In this document: piece after piece, positions 1-5,878 of the stretch | Layout of the letters: each line of letters starts with the position of its first letter | How positions within the stretch are numbered: position 1 is the first letter of the stretch | The notes under the pieces: model-generated | Told to the model about the DNA's origin: nothing | What the model saw: only the letters and a program-made list of their open reading frames with translations | The model's database searches: none | Position numbers and translations under genes: made by a program | Assembly (NCBI GenBank): GCA_016291275.1 | Contig: JAEEWY010000045.1 | Span: 1 to 9,663 of the forward strand | Direction: 5' to 3' | Length of the DNA: 9,663 nt | Source of the DNA: Methanobrevibacter sp. | GTDB taxonomy: Archaea; Methanobacteriota; Methanobacteria; Methanobacteriales; Methanobacteriaceae

Positions 1-1188
1 CGGATCGTCGAGCCCGAAAGACAGATCATCTTCCGCGTACCGTGGATCGATGACAACGGCAAAGTCCAGGTCAACCGCGGTTTCCGCGTCCAGTTCAACT
101 CCGCCATTGGCCCCTACAAAGGCGGCATCCGTCTTCATCCGTCCGTTTACCTCGGCATCATCAAGTTCCTTGGCTTCGAACAGATCTTCAAGAACTCCCT
201 GACCACCCTTCCCATGGGCGGCGGCAAGGGCGGTTCCGACTTCGACCCGAAGGGCAAGTCTGACGCGGAAGTCATGCGTTTCTGCCAGAGCTTCATGACC
301 GAGCTCTCCAAGCACATCGGCGCTGACACCGACGTTCCCGCCGGCGACATCGGCACCGGTGCCCGCGAAGTCGCTTACATGTTCGGCCAGTACAAGAGAC
401 TGCGCAACGAATTCACCGGCGTCCTCACCGGTAAAGGCCTCACCTTCGGCGGTTCTCTTGCCAGAACCGAAGCCACCGGTTACGGCCTCTGCTATTTCAC
501 CAATGAAGTCCTGAAAGCAAACGGCACTTCGTTTGATGGAAAGACCGTTGTCGTTTCCGGTTCCGGCAACGTTGCAATCTATGCAGCAGTCAAGGCAACC
601 GAACTTGGCGGTAAAGTCGTTGCTATGTGCGATTCCAACGGTTATATCTACGATGAGAACGGCGTGGATATTGAAGCCATCCGCGAAATCAAGGAAGTCC
701 GTCGCGGCAGGATCAAAGAATATATTGATGTACATCCGGAAGCAAAATATACAGACGGATGCGCAGGCATCTGGACTGTAAAATGTGACATTGCTCTTCC
801 ATGTGCTACTCAAAACGAATTACAATTAGAAGATGCTAAAACTTTAGTTGCTAATGGAGTAACTGCAGTAGCTGAAGGTGCAAACATGCCTACCACTATT
901 GAAGCAACCGAATACTTACAAGAAAACGGTGTTTTATTCGCACCAGGTAAAGCTTCCAATGCTGGTGGAGTAGCTACTTCCGCATTAGAAATGTCTCAAA
1001 ACTCCCAAAGATTATCTTGGACCTTTGATGAAGTTGATTCAAGACTCCAAACCATTATGGAAAACATCTTTGCTAATGTTGATGCAGCAGCTAAAGATTA
1101 CGGATTTGAGAAAAACTATGTAGTTGGAGCTAACATTGCAGGATTCTTAAAAGTAGTTGACGCAATGAACGCTCAAGGAATCGTATAG
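1..1188 (+). CDS. gdhA: NADP-type glutamate dehydrogenase, 5'-truncated by window edge
   Basis: Catalyses reversible reductive amination of 2-oxoglutarate with ammonium to glutamate in the cytoplasm; the family is normally a hexamer of about 445-450 residues. The frame is open from base 1, giving 395 residues, so roughly the first 50 are missing; the ATG at 214 is an internal methionine, not the start. Visible family residues are the substrate-binding lysines in GPYKGG (residue 40 of the fragment) and FKNSLT (64), the catalytic lysine of PMGGGKGG (76) and the catalytic aspartate of PAGDIGTG (116); the Lys76-Asp116 spacing of 40 matches clostridial GDH Lys125-Asp165. A Rossmann loop GSGNVA and a following CDSNG suggest NADP preference. 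The C-terminal half has CATQNE, EGANMPTT and GKASNAGG blocks and a complete end. Base composition and codon use change sharply near 730-800: CGN Arg, CAG Gln and C-ending codons before, AGA, CAA and TTA after. The function is secure; the integrity of the 5' part is not. Confidence 0.95.
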   Translation, partial: RIVEPERQIIFRVPWIDDNGKVQVNRGFRVQFNSAIGPYKGGIRLHPSVYLGIIKFLGFEQIFKNSLTTLPMGGGKGGSDFDPKGKSDAEVMRFCQSFMTELSKHIGADTDVPAGDIGTGAREVAYMFGQYKRLRNEFTGVLTGKGLTFGGSLARTEATGYGLCYFTNEVLKANGTSFDGKTVVVSGSGNVAIYAAVKATELGGKVVAMCDSNGYIYDENGVDIEAIREIKEVRRGRIKEYIDVHPEAKYTDGCAGIWTVKCDIALPCATQNELQLEDAKTLVANGVTAVAEGANMPTTIEATEYLQENGVLFAPGKASNAGGVATSALEMSQNSQRLSWTFDEVDSRLQTIMENIFANVDAAAKDYGFEKNYVVGANIAGFLKVVDAMNAQGIV

Positions 1189-1232
1189 ATTTTCTATACT
1201 TCCTTATTTTTCTTTTTTTTTAAAAATTTTTT
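1183..1232 (+). terminator. Stop-codon hairpin plus T-runs after gdhA
   Basis: A perfect 6-bp stem GTATAG (1183-1188) / CTATAC (1194-1199) with a 5-nt loop contains the TAG stop of the glutamate dehydrogenase gene, and is followed by T-rich tracts (about 1205-1220 and 1226-1232). Archaeal termination relies mainly on T-runs, so these are the main evidence; the hairpin may protect the 3' end. Confidence 0.6.
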
Positions 1233-1335
1233 AGTTGTTCGTATGAATGCTAATTATTTTTTTATTTTTAATTTATTATCTATTTTTCATTATTTCATTT
1301 TTTTAATTCTATTAATTTCCTTTTTTTTTAAAAAT

Positions 1336-1346
1336 TTTTATATTTT
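1336..1346 (+). promoter_or_regulatory. TATA box, acetyltransferase gene (probably leaderless)
   Basis: The sequence TTTTATATTTT is centred about 26 nt before the ATG at 1367. The archaeal spacing from TATA box to transcript start (about 25 nt) would place the 5' end at the start codon. This agrees with the absence of any GGTG-type ribosome binding site ahead of the ATG. Confidence 0.45.
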
Positions 1347-1366
1347 ATTAAAACCTATTTATATAT

Positions 1367-1945
1367 ATGTTAGAACTAAATGAATTATTGGATATTTTCA
1401 ATGCAGGTGATGCATTGGTTATGGATGAAGAAGCTGCCGATGCATGCAATTATTACAGCATTGAAGCTCAAAAGATCACTTGTGAATTAAATTATAATTT
1501 TCATGATTTTGATGAGAGGAGGGAACTTTTCTCTAAATTGATCGGTAAGGAACTTGATGATGAATTTAGGGTTTTCACTCCATTTTTCACAGATTTCGGA
1601 AAGAACATTCATCTAGGCAAAAATGTATTTATCAATGCAGGATGCAAGTTCCAGGATCAAGGTGGAATCTATATTGGAGATGATGTATTGATTGGTCATA
1701 ATGTTGTTATGGCTACCTTAAATCATGATGAAAATCCAAAGAATAGGGCTAATCTAATTGCCGCTCCAATAAGGATTGGAAACAAGGTTTGGATAGGTTC
1801 AAATGCAACTATTTTACCTGGAGTTACAATAGGTGATGGAGCAATCATTGCTGCTGGAGCAGTGGTGACAAAAGATGTTGAAGAATGCTCCATTGTTGCA
1901 GGGGTTCCTGCTAAATTTATTAGAAAGGTTAAAACAGATGAATAA
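1367..1945 (+). CDS. Hexapeptide-repeat O-acetyltransferase (maltose/galactoside acetyltransferase type)
   Basis: Predicted cytoplasmic acetyl-CoA-dependent O-acetyltransferase of 192 residues, close to the usual length of the LacA/Maa group. Residues 1-75 form the helical N-terminal cap seen in that group. From about residue 80 come left-handed beta-helix repeats with the [LIV]-G-x-x pattern (IHLGKNVFINAG, IYIGDDVLIGHN, IRIGNKVWIGSNATI, VTIGDGAIIAAGAV), ending in the typical VTKDV and AGVPAKFIRKV. His120 in ATLNHDENP aligns with the catalytic histidine of LacA. The natural acceptor (sugar or other hydroxyl compound) cannot be read from sequence; possible roles are sugar detoxification or modification of surface glycans. 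The ATG at 1367 has no Shine-Dalgarno and lies about 26 nt after a TATA box, so the mRNA may be leaderless. It is transcribed alone, with about 180 A/T-rich bases before it and 150 after it. Confidence 0.88.
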   Translation: MLELNELLDIFNAGDALVMDEEAADACNYYSIEAQKITCELNYNFHDFDERRELFSKLIGKELDDEFRVFTPFFTDFGKNIHLGKNVFINAGCKFQDQGGIYIGDDVLIGHNVVMATLNHDENPKNRANLIAAPIRIGNKVWIGSNATILPGVTIGDGAIIAAGAVVTKDVEECSIVAGVPAKFIRKVKTDE

Positions 1946-1950
1946 ACCGA

Positions 1951-2028
1951 TTTTCATAATTTCTAAATATTATTAGATAGAATTATTGGTTTTCATAATT
2001 TCTAAACCTTATTAAGTAGAATAATCTT
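1951..2028 (+). repeat. Two tandem 39-nt imperfect direct repeats
   Basis: Units at 1951-1989 and 1990-2028 both begin TTTTCATAATTTCTAAA (17 identical bases) and agree at about 31 of 39 positions. The end of unit 1 (TAGAATTAT, 1978-1986) and the start of unit 2 (ATAATTTCTA, 1995-2004) can also pair with one bulge. The array lies between the acetyltransferase stop and the thioesterase promoter, so it could form the 3' end of the first transcript or be a regulatory duplication upstream of the second. Confidence 0.6.
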
Positions 2029-2051
2029 TTTAATGATTTTGAATATAATAA

Positions 2052-2062
2052 TATTATAAATA
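2052..2062 (+). promoter_or_regulatory. TATA box, thioesterase gene
   Basis: TATTATAAATA is centred near 2057 and predicts a transcript start near 2082. That gives a leader of about 14 nt that carries the AGGTGAT ribosome binding site. Confidence 0.4.
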
Positions 2063-2085
2063 AATTAAGTATGTTACATTTTATT

Positions 2086-2092
2086 AGGTGAT
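2086..2092 (+). promoter_or_regulatory. Ribosome binding site that fixes a TTG start
   Basis: AGGTGAT is complementary to the 3' end of archaeal 16S rRNA (anti-SD CACCU) and lies 3 nt before TTG at 2096. It supports the non-ATG start of the thioesterase gene. Confidence 0.65.
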
Positions 2093-2095
2093 TTT

Positions 2096-2494
2096 TTGAC
2101 AACATTTGAATCAATAGAGGAAGCAAGAGAGTTCTTCAATGGAGATAAATTCGCAGCAAAATTGGGGATTCAATTAGATGAGCTTGGAGAGGATTATTGC
2201 ATTTGCAGTGTAGATATCAAGGATGATTTCAGAAATGGTTTCGGTGCTGTAATGGGTGGAGCAATATTCACTCTAGGAGATTTTGCCTTTGCAGTAATGT
2301 CCAATCAACTGCATAAGCTGACAGTAGGTCTTCAGGTAAGCATAAACTATTTAAGTGGAGCAAAAGGAGAAAAGCTTATAGCAAAGGCTACAGTTCGTAA
2401 GGATGGGAGGACAACCTCTGTTATAAATGTTGACCTTACAGATGACACAGGTAGGGAAGTTGCCCAGTTTGTTGGAACAGGATATAAAATGTAA
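2096..2494 (+). CDS. PaaI-like hotdog-fold thioesterase
   Basis: A 132-residue single-domain protein matching the PaaI/4HBT hotdog family, which hydrolyses acyl-CoA or aromatic acyl-CoA thioesters in the cytoplasm, usually as a tetramer. Evidence is the hotdog helix segment NGFGAVMGGAIFTLGDFAFAV (about residues 47-67), with Asn47, the Gly54-Gly55 pair and Asp62 at family positions, followed by the strand block TVGLQVSINYLSGAKGEKLIA and the C-terminal GRTT...VDLTDDTGREVAQFVGTGYK. The residue before the GG pair is Met where many PaaI proteins have His or Gln; whether this alters substrate choice is unknown. The start is TTG, selected by a good ribosome binding site (AGGTGAT) 3 nt upstream. It has its own TATA box and is followed by a short A/T hairpin (TTAATT/AATTAA, 2509-2523). 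No substrate is suggested by the neighbours; it may remove dead-end acyl-CoAs. Confidence 0.85.
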   Translation: MTTFESIEEAREFFNGDKFAAKLGIQLDELGEDYCICSVDIKDDFRNGFGAVMGGAIFTLGDFAFAVMSNQLHKLTVGLQVSINYLSGAKGEKLIAKATVRKDGRTTSVINVDLTDDTGREVAQFVGTGYKM

Positions 2495-2549
2495 ATTCTT
2501 TTAAAAAATTAATTTTCAATTAAATGTAAATAAGTTTTATTAATGAACA

Positions 2550-2560
2550 ATATATAATAT
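2550..2560 (+). promoter_or_regulatory. TATA box, M48 peptidase gene
   Basis: ATATATAATAT is centred near 2555 and predicts a transcript start near 2580, immediately before the GGTGAT ribosome binding site (2581-2586) of the ATG at 2590. Confidence 0.4.
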
Positions 2561-2589
2561 TATAAGCGATTAATTGTTTTGGTGATAAA

Positions 2590-3531
2590 ATGGCAAAAGA
2601 TCAAAGAAGCAGTTTAAACCCATTCACTGGCAAAAGTCATTTTGATATAGTAAATGACGATAAGTTTCTAGAGGATTCCTATAGGCAATATTATAGCATG
2701 GTCCAACAGGCTCAAGTTCTTGACAATGCTCCAGAAGGTCAATTGGTTAGGGCTGTTGCTGTAAGATTGATTAAGGCAGTTGAAGCGTATTTAACAAAAA
2801 TTGGCAGAATGGACTATATTCAGGATTACTATGATTGGGATGTCCATTTATTGGCTGATAAAACAGTAAATGCATTTTGTATGCCTGGTGGAAAAATAGT
2901 GATGTTTTCAGGTATTCTTTCTATTGCAAATACCGAAGAAAGAATAGCTTTCATTTTAGGTCACGAAATGGCACATGCATTGCTTGACCATTCAAGAACC
3001 CGTGCAAGTGTTGAAAGTGCTAAAAACACTGTTGCAACTGCTGGTTACTTTGGAAGCTTCATTTTAGATATCTTTGGTTTAGGTGCAATAGGAGACATTA
3101 CAAGAGCATCAATCAATGCTGCAAACATTGGGTCTGACTTTTTATTTGTAAAGCCATTTGGAAGAGACCAAGAATTGGAAGCAGACAGATTAGGTATGTT
3201 GATTATTCATTGGGCAGGTTATGACATCAAACAAATTCCCGCATTTTGGGAAAGTATGAGTCAAAGAGGAGGAAATAATTTTGAATTCTTCTCAACACAC
3301 CCATCTGATGAAAAAAGGATTGCAAACATGAAAGCTTTAATCGCTGAGATTGACAGTGATAAGGATTTCACTAAAGGCCCTGTAATTGGTGACGCTAAAC
3401 CAATAGCAGAGTATGGTAAAGCAAATCCTGCTACCCCTAATGCTTCTAAAGCTAATGCATGTCCGAAATGCGGTGCTAAAATAGATCCTGGGGATAATTT
3501 CTGTACCAATTGCGGTCAAAAGATTCAATAA
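2590..3531 (+). CDS. Soluble M48-family zinc metallopeptidase with C-terminal zinc ribbon
   Basis: Predicted zinc endopeptidase of 313 residues. The M48 core has HEMAH (His125, Glu126, His129), which supplies two zinc ligands and the catalytic base, then EADRLG (Glu197 third ligand, Asp199), and the FFSTHPSDEKRI block (about 234-245) typical of the BepA/Oma1/LoiP branch of M48. An FCMPGGKIVMFSGIL segment (about 96-110) is also characteristic. Unlike HtpX, there are no N-terminal transmembrane helices, and there is no signal peptide or lipobox, so it is probably cytoplasmic. The segment 147-180 is fairly apolar and could touch a membrane. Residues 291-308 form a CPKC...CTNC zinc ribbon, linked by a Pro/Ala/Asn-rich stretch (about 270-290). 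Expected role is protein quality control; the ribbon may recruit a substrate or partner. The start is well supported by GGTGAT 3 nt before ATG. The substrate is unknown. Confidence 0.88.
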   Translation: MAKDQRSSLNPFTGKSHFDIVNDDKFLEDSYRQYYSMVQQAQVLDNAPEGQLVRAVAVRLIKAVEAYLTKIGRMDYIQDYYDWDVHLLADKTVNAFCMPGGKIVMFSGILSIANTEERIAFILGHEMAHALLDHSRTRASVESAKNTVATAGYFGSFILDIFGLGAIGDITRASINAANIGSDFLFVKPFGRDQELEADRLGMLIIHWAGYDIKQIPAFWESMSQRGGNNFEFFSTHPSDEKRIANMKALIAEIDSDKDFTKGPVIGDAKPIAEYGKANPATPNASKANACPKCGAKIDPGDNFCTNCGQKIQ

Positions 3532-3545
3532 TTTTAATTTAATTT

Positions 3546-3581
3546 AAAAAGTTTATTTTTTTAACTTTTTTCTTTTTTTCA
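3546..3581 (+). terminator. Terminator after the M48 peptidase gene
   Basis: A perfect 8-bp stem AAAAAGTT (3546-3553) / AACTTTTT (3563-3570) with a 9-nt loop merges into T-runs, and more T-tracts follow to about 3611. It sits 15 nt past the stop codon in a convergent intergenic region. Confidence 0.6.
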
Positions 3582-3613
3582 TCTTTTGTTCCTTTTTTCT
3601 ACATTTTTTTTAT

Positions 3614-3639
3614 TGATTAAGTTCTATAAAACCTAATCA
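3614..3639 (-). terminator. Hairpin overlapping the stop of the 317-aa gene
   Basis: The inverted repeat TGATTA (3614-3619) / TAATCA (3634-3639) is extended by three inner pairs (GTT/AAC) after one mismatch. One arm covers the TAG stop (3635-3633) of the minus-strand gene. On that strand it is followed by A-runs, not T-runs, so it is better seen as a 3'-end structure than as a classical terminator. Confidence 0.35.
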
Positions 3640-4586
3640 AACAATTCTTTAATCAAATATCTGCTTTTTTCTTCACTGTTCATGTTCTGTATTTTATAGT
3701 AATTCAAGAATCCCTCTTGGATATCATATACAAAAAACATCTTCCCATTCAATATTCCAATATCTATTCCCTTAAAGAAGACGTATTTCAGGTAGAAACT
3801 AATCAATTCCCTTGCTTCAAATTCTCCTTCTAAGCTTGCAAACAGATTGGATACAAACATGTCATGGGCTGTGAATGTATCGAAGCGATAGTAATTTTGA
3901 CAAGCTCTTTCAGCATTGTTCAGATTGACTTCTAAAATGTTAAATAGCTTTTCAAATAAGTTGTCGTTTATGTTTGAATACTGGTTTTTTATTTCATCAC
4001 CAATTCCTTCATCTTCAAGGAATTTCATTATTCCATCTTCTCCAATTCTCTTTTTATATTCAATTATCTCTTCATTGATTGTGTAGTATGAATCCTTGAT
4101 TTCCTCACAGCTTACATTGATTCCATTGACTTTCCTTTTTTCCTCATACTTCTTGTTTCTATAATTCAATTGTCTTGGACTGTTTTCCCTTGTTGATTTC
4201 CTGATCTTTATTGGAGGAATTACCTTTTTGAAGAAATCTATCTTAAAGCTGTATTCAGTGTAGTAGTCATAGTTTCTACCTAAATATTCATTGTACTTTT
4301 CCTTATTTTCCAAACAGTTGTTTAGCTTGATGATTTTTCCGACTATGATTCCGAAGAGTATTCCTTCCTTGAATATTTCATCATATGCTTGCTTTATTTT
4401 CTCTTGAAGCTCATCATATTCATATCTGATTATGTCATTGGATTCAAGCAATATTTCAAGGTCAATGTTTACATCAATTAGATAATTGTGAATATTGTCT
4501 TCAACTCCTATATTCTTTAAAACAGGTTCTGTTATTTCCAAATGCTTTTCGTAAAGTTCATAGATTTCATTGATTAAATAGCTCAT
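3633..4586 (-). CDS. Unknown protein, tandem paralogue B (317 aa)
   Basis: I do not recognise a family. The protein is charged (many Glu, Lys, Asp, Tyr), with no signal peptide, clear transmembrane helix or catalytic motif, so it is likely a cytoplasmic, mainly helical protein. It is paralogous to the gene just upstream (4662-5519): the N-termini align (MSYLINEIYELYEK vs MKYMIDEIFQEYKK), and so do an internal EGILFGIIVGK (residues 74-84; EGMLLGIGFGK in the paralogue) and the C-terminal KGIDIGILNGK plus DIQ region (272-290). The two glycine-spaced motifs within one protein resemble each other, suggesting an old internal duplication. The middle (about 100-230) is poorly conserved between the copies. 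The start is supported by AGGTGA 4 nt before ATG. The 75-nt spacer from the upstream paralogue allows co-transcription but also contains a TATA-like site. It is convergent with the M48 peptidase gene. Confidence 0.75.
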   Translation of the reverse strand: MSYLINEIYELYEKHLEITEPVLKNIGVEDNIHNYLIDVNIDLEILLESNDIIRYEYDELQEKIKQAYDEIFKEGILFGIIVGKIIKLNNCLENKEKYNEYLGRNYDYYTEYSFKIDFFKKVIPPIKIRKSTRENSPRQLNYRNKKYEEKRKVNGINVSCEEIKDSYYTINEEIIEYKKRIGEDGIMKFLEDEGIGDEIKNQYSNINDNLFEKLFNILEVNLNNAERACQNYYRFDTFTAHDMFVSNLFASLEGEFEARELISFYLKYVFFKGIDIGILNGKMFFVYDIQEGFLNYYKIQNMNSEEKSRYLIKELFD

Positions 4587-4633
4587 GCTTTCACCTTTTT
4601 TGATTAAAATATTTTTTAAAACACCCCCGTGAG

Positions 4634-4651
4634 AATTCCATAAATTCCATA
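4634..4651 (+). repeat. Tandem 9-nt direct repeat between the paralogues
   Basis: AATTCCATA occurs twice head to tail (4634-4642 and 4643-4651), next to a G5TG tract on the minus strand (4628-4622). It lies between a TATA-like site and the ribosome binding site of the downstream paralogue, a position suited to a regulator site, but it may be chance. Confidence 0.35.
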
Positions 4652-4654
4652 TAA

Positions 4655-4664
4655 CTTATATTTA
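4655..4664 (-). promoter_or_regulatory. Possible TATA box for the 317-aa paralogue
   Basis: On the minus strand TAAATATAAG overlaps the stop codon of the upstream paralogue and would start transcription near 4635, leaving a leader of about 48 nt with AGGTGA near its end. An operon with the upstream gene is an alternative. Confidence 0.28.
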
Positions 4665-5519
4665 AATGCTAACTTCAGTGTCATATTTCTTGTAGATGTA
4701 ATCGCTATGCTCCTTTTGAATATACATCATTGTTTCCGTTTCAGATAAGTTCCCTAATAGTTCATAAGGCATGATGTCCTTTTGAATATCTTCAATTACC
4801 AACCTCAATCCAGTTCTGATTCCTATATCTAAACCGATATCTATCATGAATTCAAAGTAGTCATCGATTATCCTTTTGATTTTATATTTTCCCCTTTTTT
4901 CTTTGAAAAATTGGGATTTGATCAAAGGCCTTAAATTTTCATTATCAATTCTGATTTTTTTCTTTGTTGTGAATCTGACTTTTTTCTTATCTATTTCAAA
5001 TTCATCTAAAAACTCTTCAAAAAGAATCTTCTTCAATTCCTTATGGTTTTCATCGATTATTCTGGAGATGTATGCCACTGCAGATATTTCAACTTCAAGA
5101 TTGCTTGGTTCGTCATTTCTTGTTACTTTAAGTCTTTCGATTCCCTCATCATCAACTTTTTCAAAATCTGTTTTAGATTCGTCAAATGGAGGATAATATT
5201 CGTTGTATTCCTTTAGGTCTATATCCATTATTTCCATTTTGCTTAGGGGAAATTCCAAGATCTTCTTTATCATATGGGCTTTGCCAAAGCCAATGCCTAA
5301 CAACATTCCTTCCTTAATGATTTTTTCATAAAAAGCATCTATTAGCTTAAATGAATCCACTTCATCATTTAAGAGATTCACACTATCTAGGATTACTATC
5401 AAATCATTATTTATATTGGGATACAGGAGACACTTCACATCAATTCCAAAGTGCTTTGTCATCAGGATGATGTTGTCTTTTTCCTGCTTTTTATATTCTT
5501 GAAAAATTTCATCAATCAT
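4662..5519 (-). CDS. Unknown protein, tandem paralogue A (285 aa)
   Basis: I do not recognise a family. It is a charged, apparently soluble protein without signal peptide, transmembrane helix or catalytic signature, and the first gene of the tandem pair. It shares with the downstream copy the N-terminal helix (YMIDEIFQEYKK), a motif EGMLLGIGFGK and a C-terminal IGLDIGIRTGL followed by EDIQ. Spacing of glycines every four residues (G-x3-G-x3-G) suits closely packed helices. The middle is rich in Lys/Glu and differs strongly from the paralogue. A longer reading from GTG at 5528 is possible and would extend the similarity by three residues (MKY against MSY). However, that GTG lies inside AGGTGA (5530-5525), which is an ideal ribosome binding site 5 nt before the ATG at 5519, so I chose 5519. 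A TATA box at 5571-5580 suggests that it heads its own transcript. Confidence 0.75.
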   Translation of the reverse strand: MIDEIFQEYKKQEKDNIILMTKHFGIDVKCLLYPNINNDLIVILDSVNLLNDEVDSFKLIDAFYEKIIKEGMLLGIGFGKAHMIKKILEFPLSKMEIMDIDLKEYNEYYPPFDESKTDFEKVDDEGIERLKVTRNDEPSNLEVEISAVAYISRIIDENHKELKKILFEEFLDEFEIDKKKVRFTTKKKIRIDNENLRPLIKSQFFKEKRGKYKIKRIIDDYFEFMIDIGLDIGIRTGLRLVIEDIQKDIMPYELLGNLSETETMMYIQKEHSDYIYKKYDTEVSI

Positions 5520-5524
5520 ATATT

Positions 5525-5530
5525 TCACCT
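5525..5530 (-). promoter_or_regulatory. Ribosome binding site deciding the start of paralogue A
   Basis: AGGTGA on the minus strand lies 5 nt before ATG (5519). The competing GTG start at 5528 would be part of this site and would have no ribosome binding site of its own. The downstream paralogue has the same AGGTGA at 4-nt spacing. Confidence 0.6.
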
Positions 5531-5570
5531 TAATAATGCTTAATATTCTTTATTTTTTTATTTATCTTCA

Positions 5571-5580
5571 TTATATAAAT
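5571..5580 (-). promoter_or_regulatory. TATA box for paralogue A
   Basis: On the minus strand ATTTATATAA is centred near 5576 and predicts a transcript start near 5551, giving a leader of about 32 nt that contains the AGGTGA site. Confidence 0.45.
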
Positions 5581-5813
5581 TATTATCGTTTATAAAAAGT
5601 TTTTAGAATATTATAACAAAATTAAAGCAATTTTACAAGTTTATTTTAATATTGATGTCATTTCGTAATTTTTTAATAAAATTAAAATACATTAAGGTCT
5701 TTTTTACAGATGTTTATTATGAAAAATAAGCTTTAAAAATAGTTCAATAAAAAATTTTTAAAAAAATGGGGGTGAGAAAAATTTTTAAAATTTTTCAATT
5801 CTTTCTTTTATGA

Positions 5814-5846
5814 TTTTTATAAAATTTTTATAAAATTTTAATAAAA
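5814..5846 (+). repeat. Three phased 11-nt A/T repeats
   Basis: TTTTTATAAAA occurs at 5814-5824 and 5825-5835, followed by TTTTAATAAAA at 5836-5846. The period is close to one DNA helical turn, so the A/T steps fall on one face of the helix. Such phasing could bend DNA or position archaeal histones, and each unit also resembles a TATA box. Confidence 0.55.
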
Positions 5847-5850
5847 TTGC

Positions 5851-5878
5851 CCTTATGGCATGGGTGATGTTGATAAGG
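5851..5878 (+). ncRNA. Candidate small structured RNA or leader hairpin
   Basis: A relatively GC-rich island in a very A/T-rich spacer folds as CCTTATGGCAT (5851-5861), loop GGGTG (5862-5866), ATGTT (5867-5871), a bulged G, and ATAAGG (5873-5878). That is eleven base pairs including two G-U. It begins about 22-25 nt after the TTTATAAA centred near 5830, which is where an archaeal transcript would start, and a T-run follows at 5886-5891. The strand follows this promoter logic; no known RNA family is recognised. Confidence 0.25.

Noticed and set aside
214..216. ATG as start of the glutamate dehydrogenase gene
   Set aside because: The frame is open to base 1, and the upstream codons encode conserved residues including GPYKGG and FKNSLT, so this Met is internal.
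1..780. Insertion sequence or integrated element explaining the GC-rich segment
   Set aside because: There is no transposase, terminal repeat or frame break; the composition change occurs within one continuous conserved coding sequence.
533..781. 82-codon frame inside the glutamate dehydrogenase gene
   Set aside because: Frame-shifted shadow of a strongly conserved enzyme; it ends near the composition switch only by coincidence.
1951..2028. CRISPR array
   Set aside because: The repeats are directly adjacent, without spacers, occur only twice and are imperfect; no cas genes are present.
4876..5196. 106-codon plus-strand frame inside paralogue A
   Set aside because: It is antisense to a gene that has its own ribosome binding site, promoter and paralogue. 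The Ser/Phe/Leu-rich translation is what results from reading Lys/Glu/Asp codons backwards.
5520..5528. GTG at 5528 as start of paralogue A
   Set aside because: The GTG lies within AGGTGA, which is well placed to serve the ATG at 5519. The three-residue similarity gained (MKY/MSY) is too short to outweigh this, though it leaves some doubt.
5766..5813. Short frame beginning ATG GGG GTG (15 codons)
   Set aside because: Low-complexity A/T sequence, no ribosome binding site, and no conserved features; better seen as spacer.
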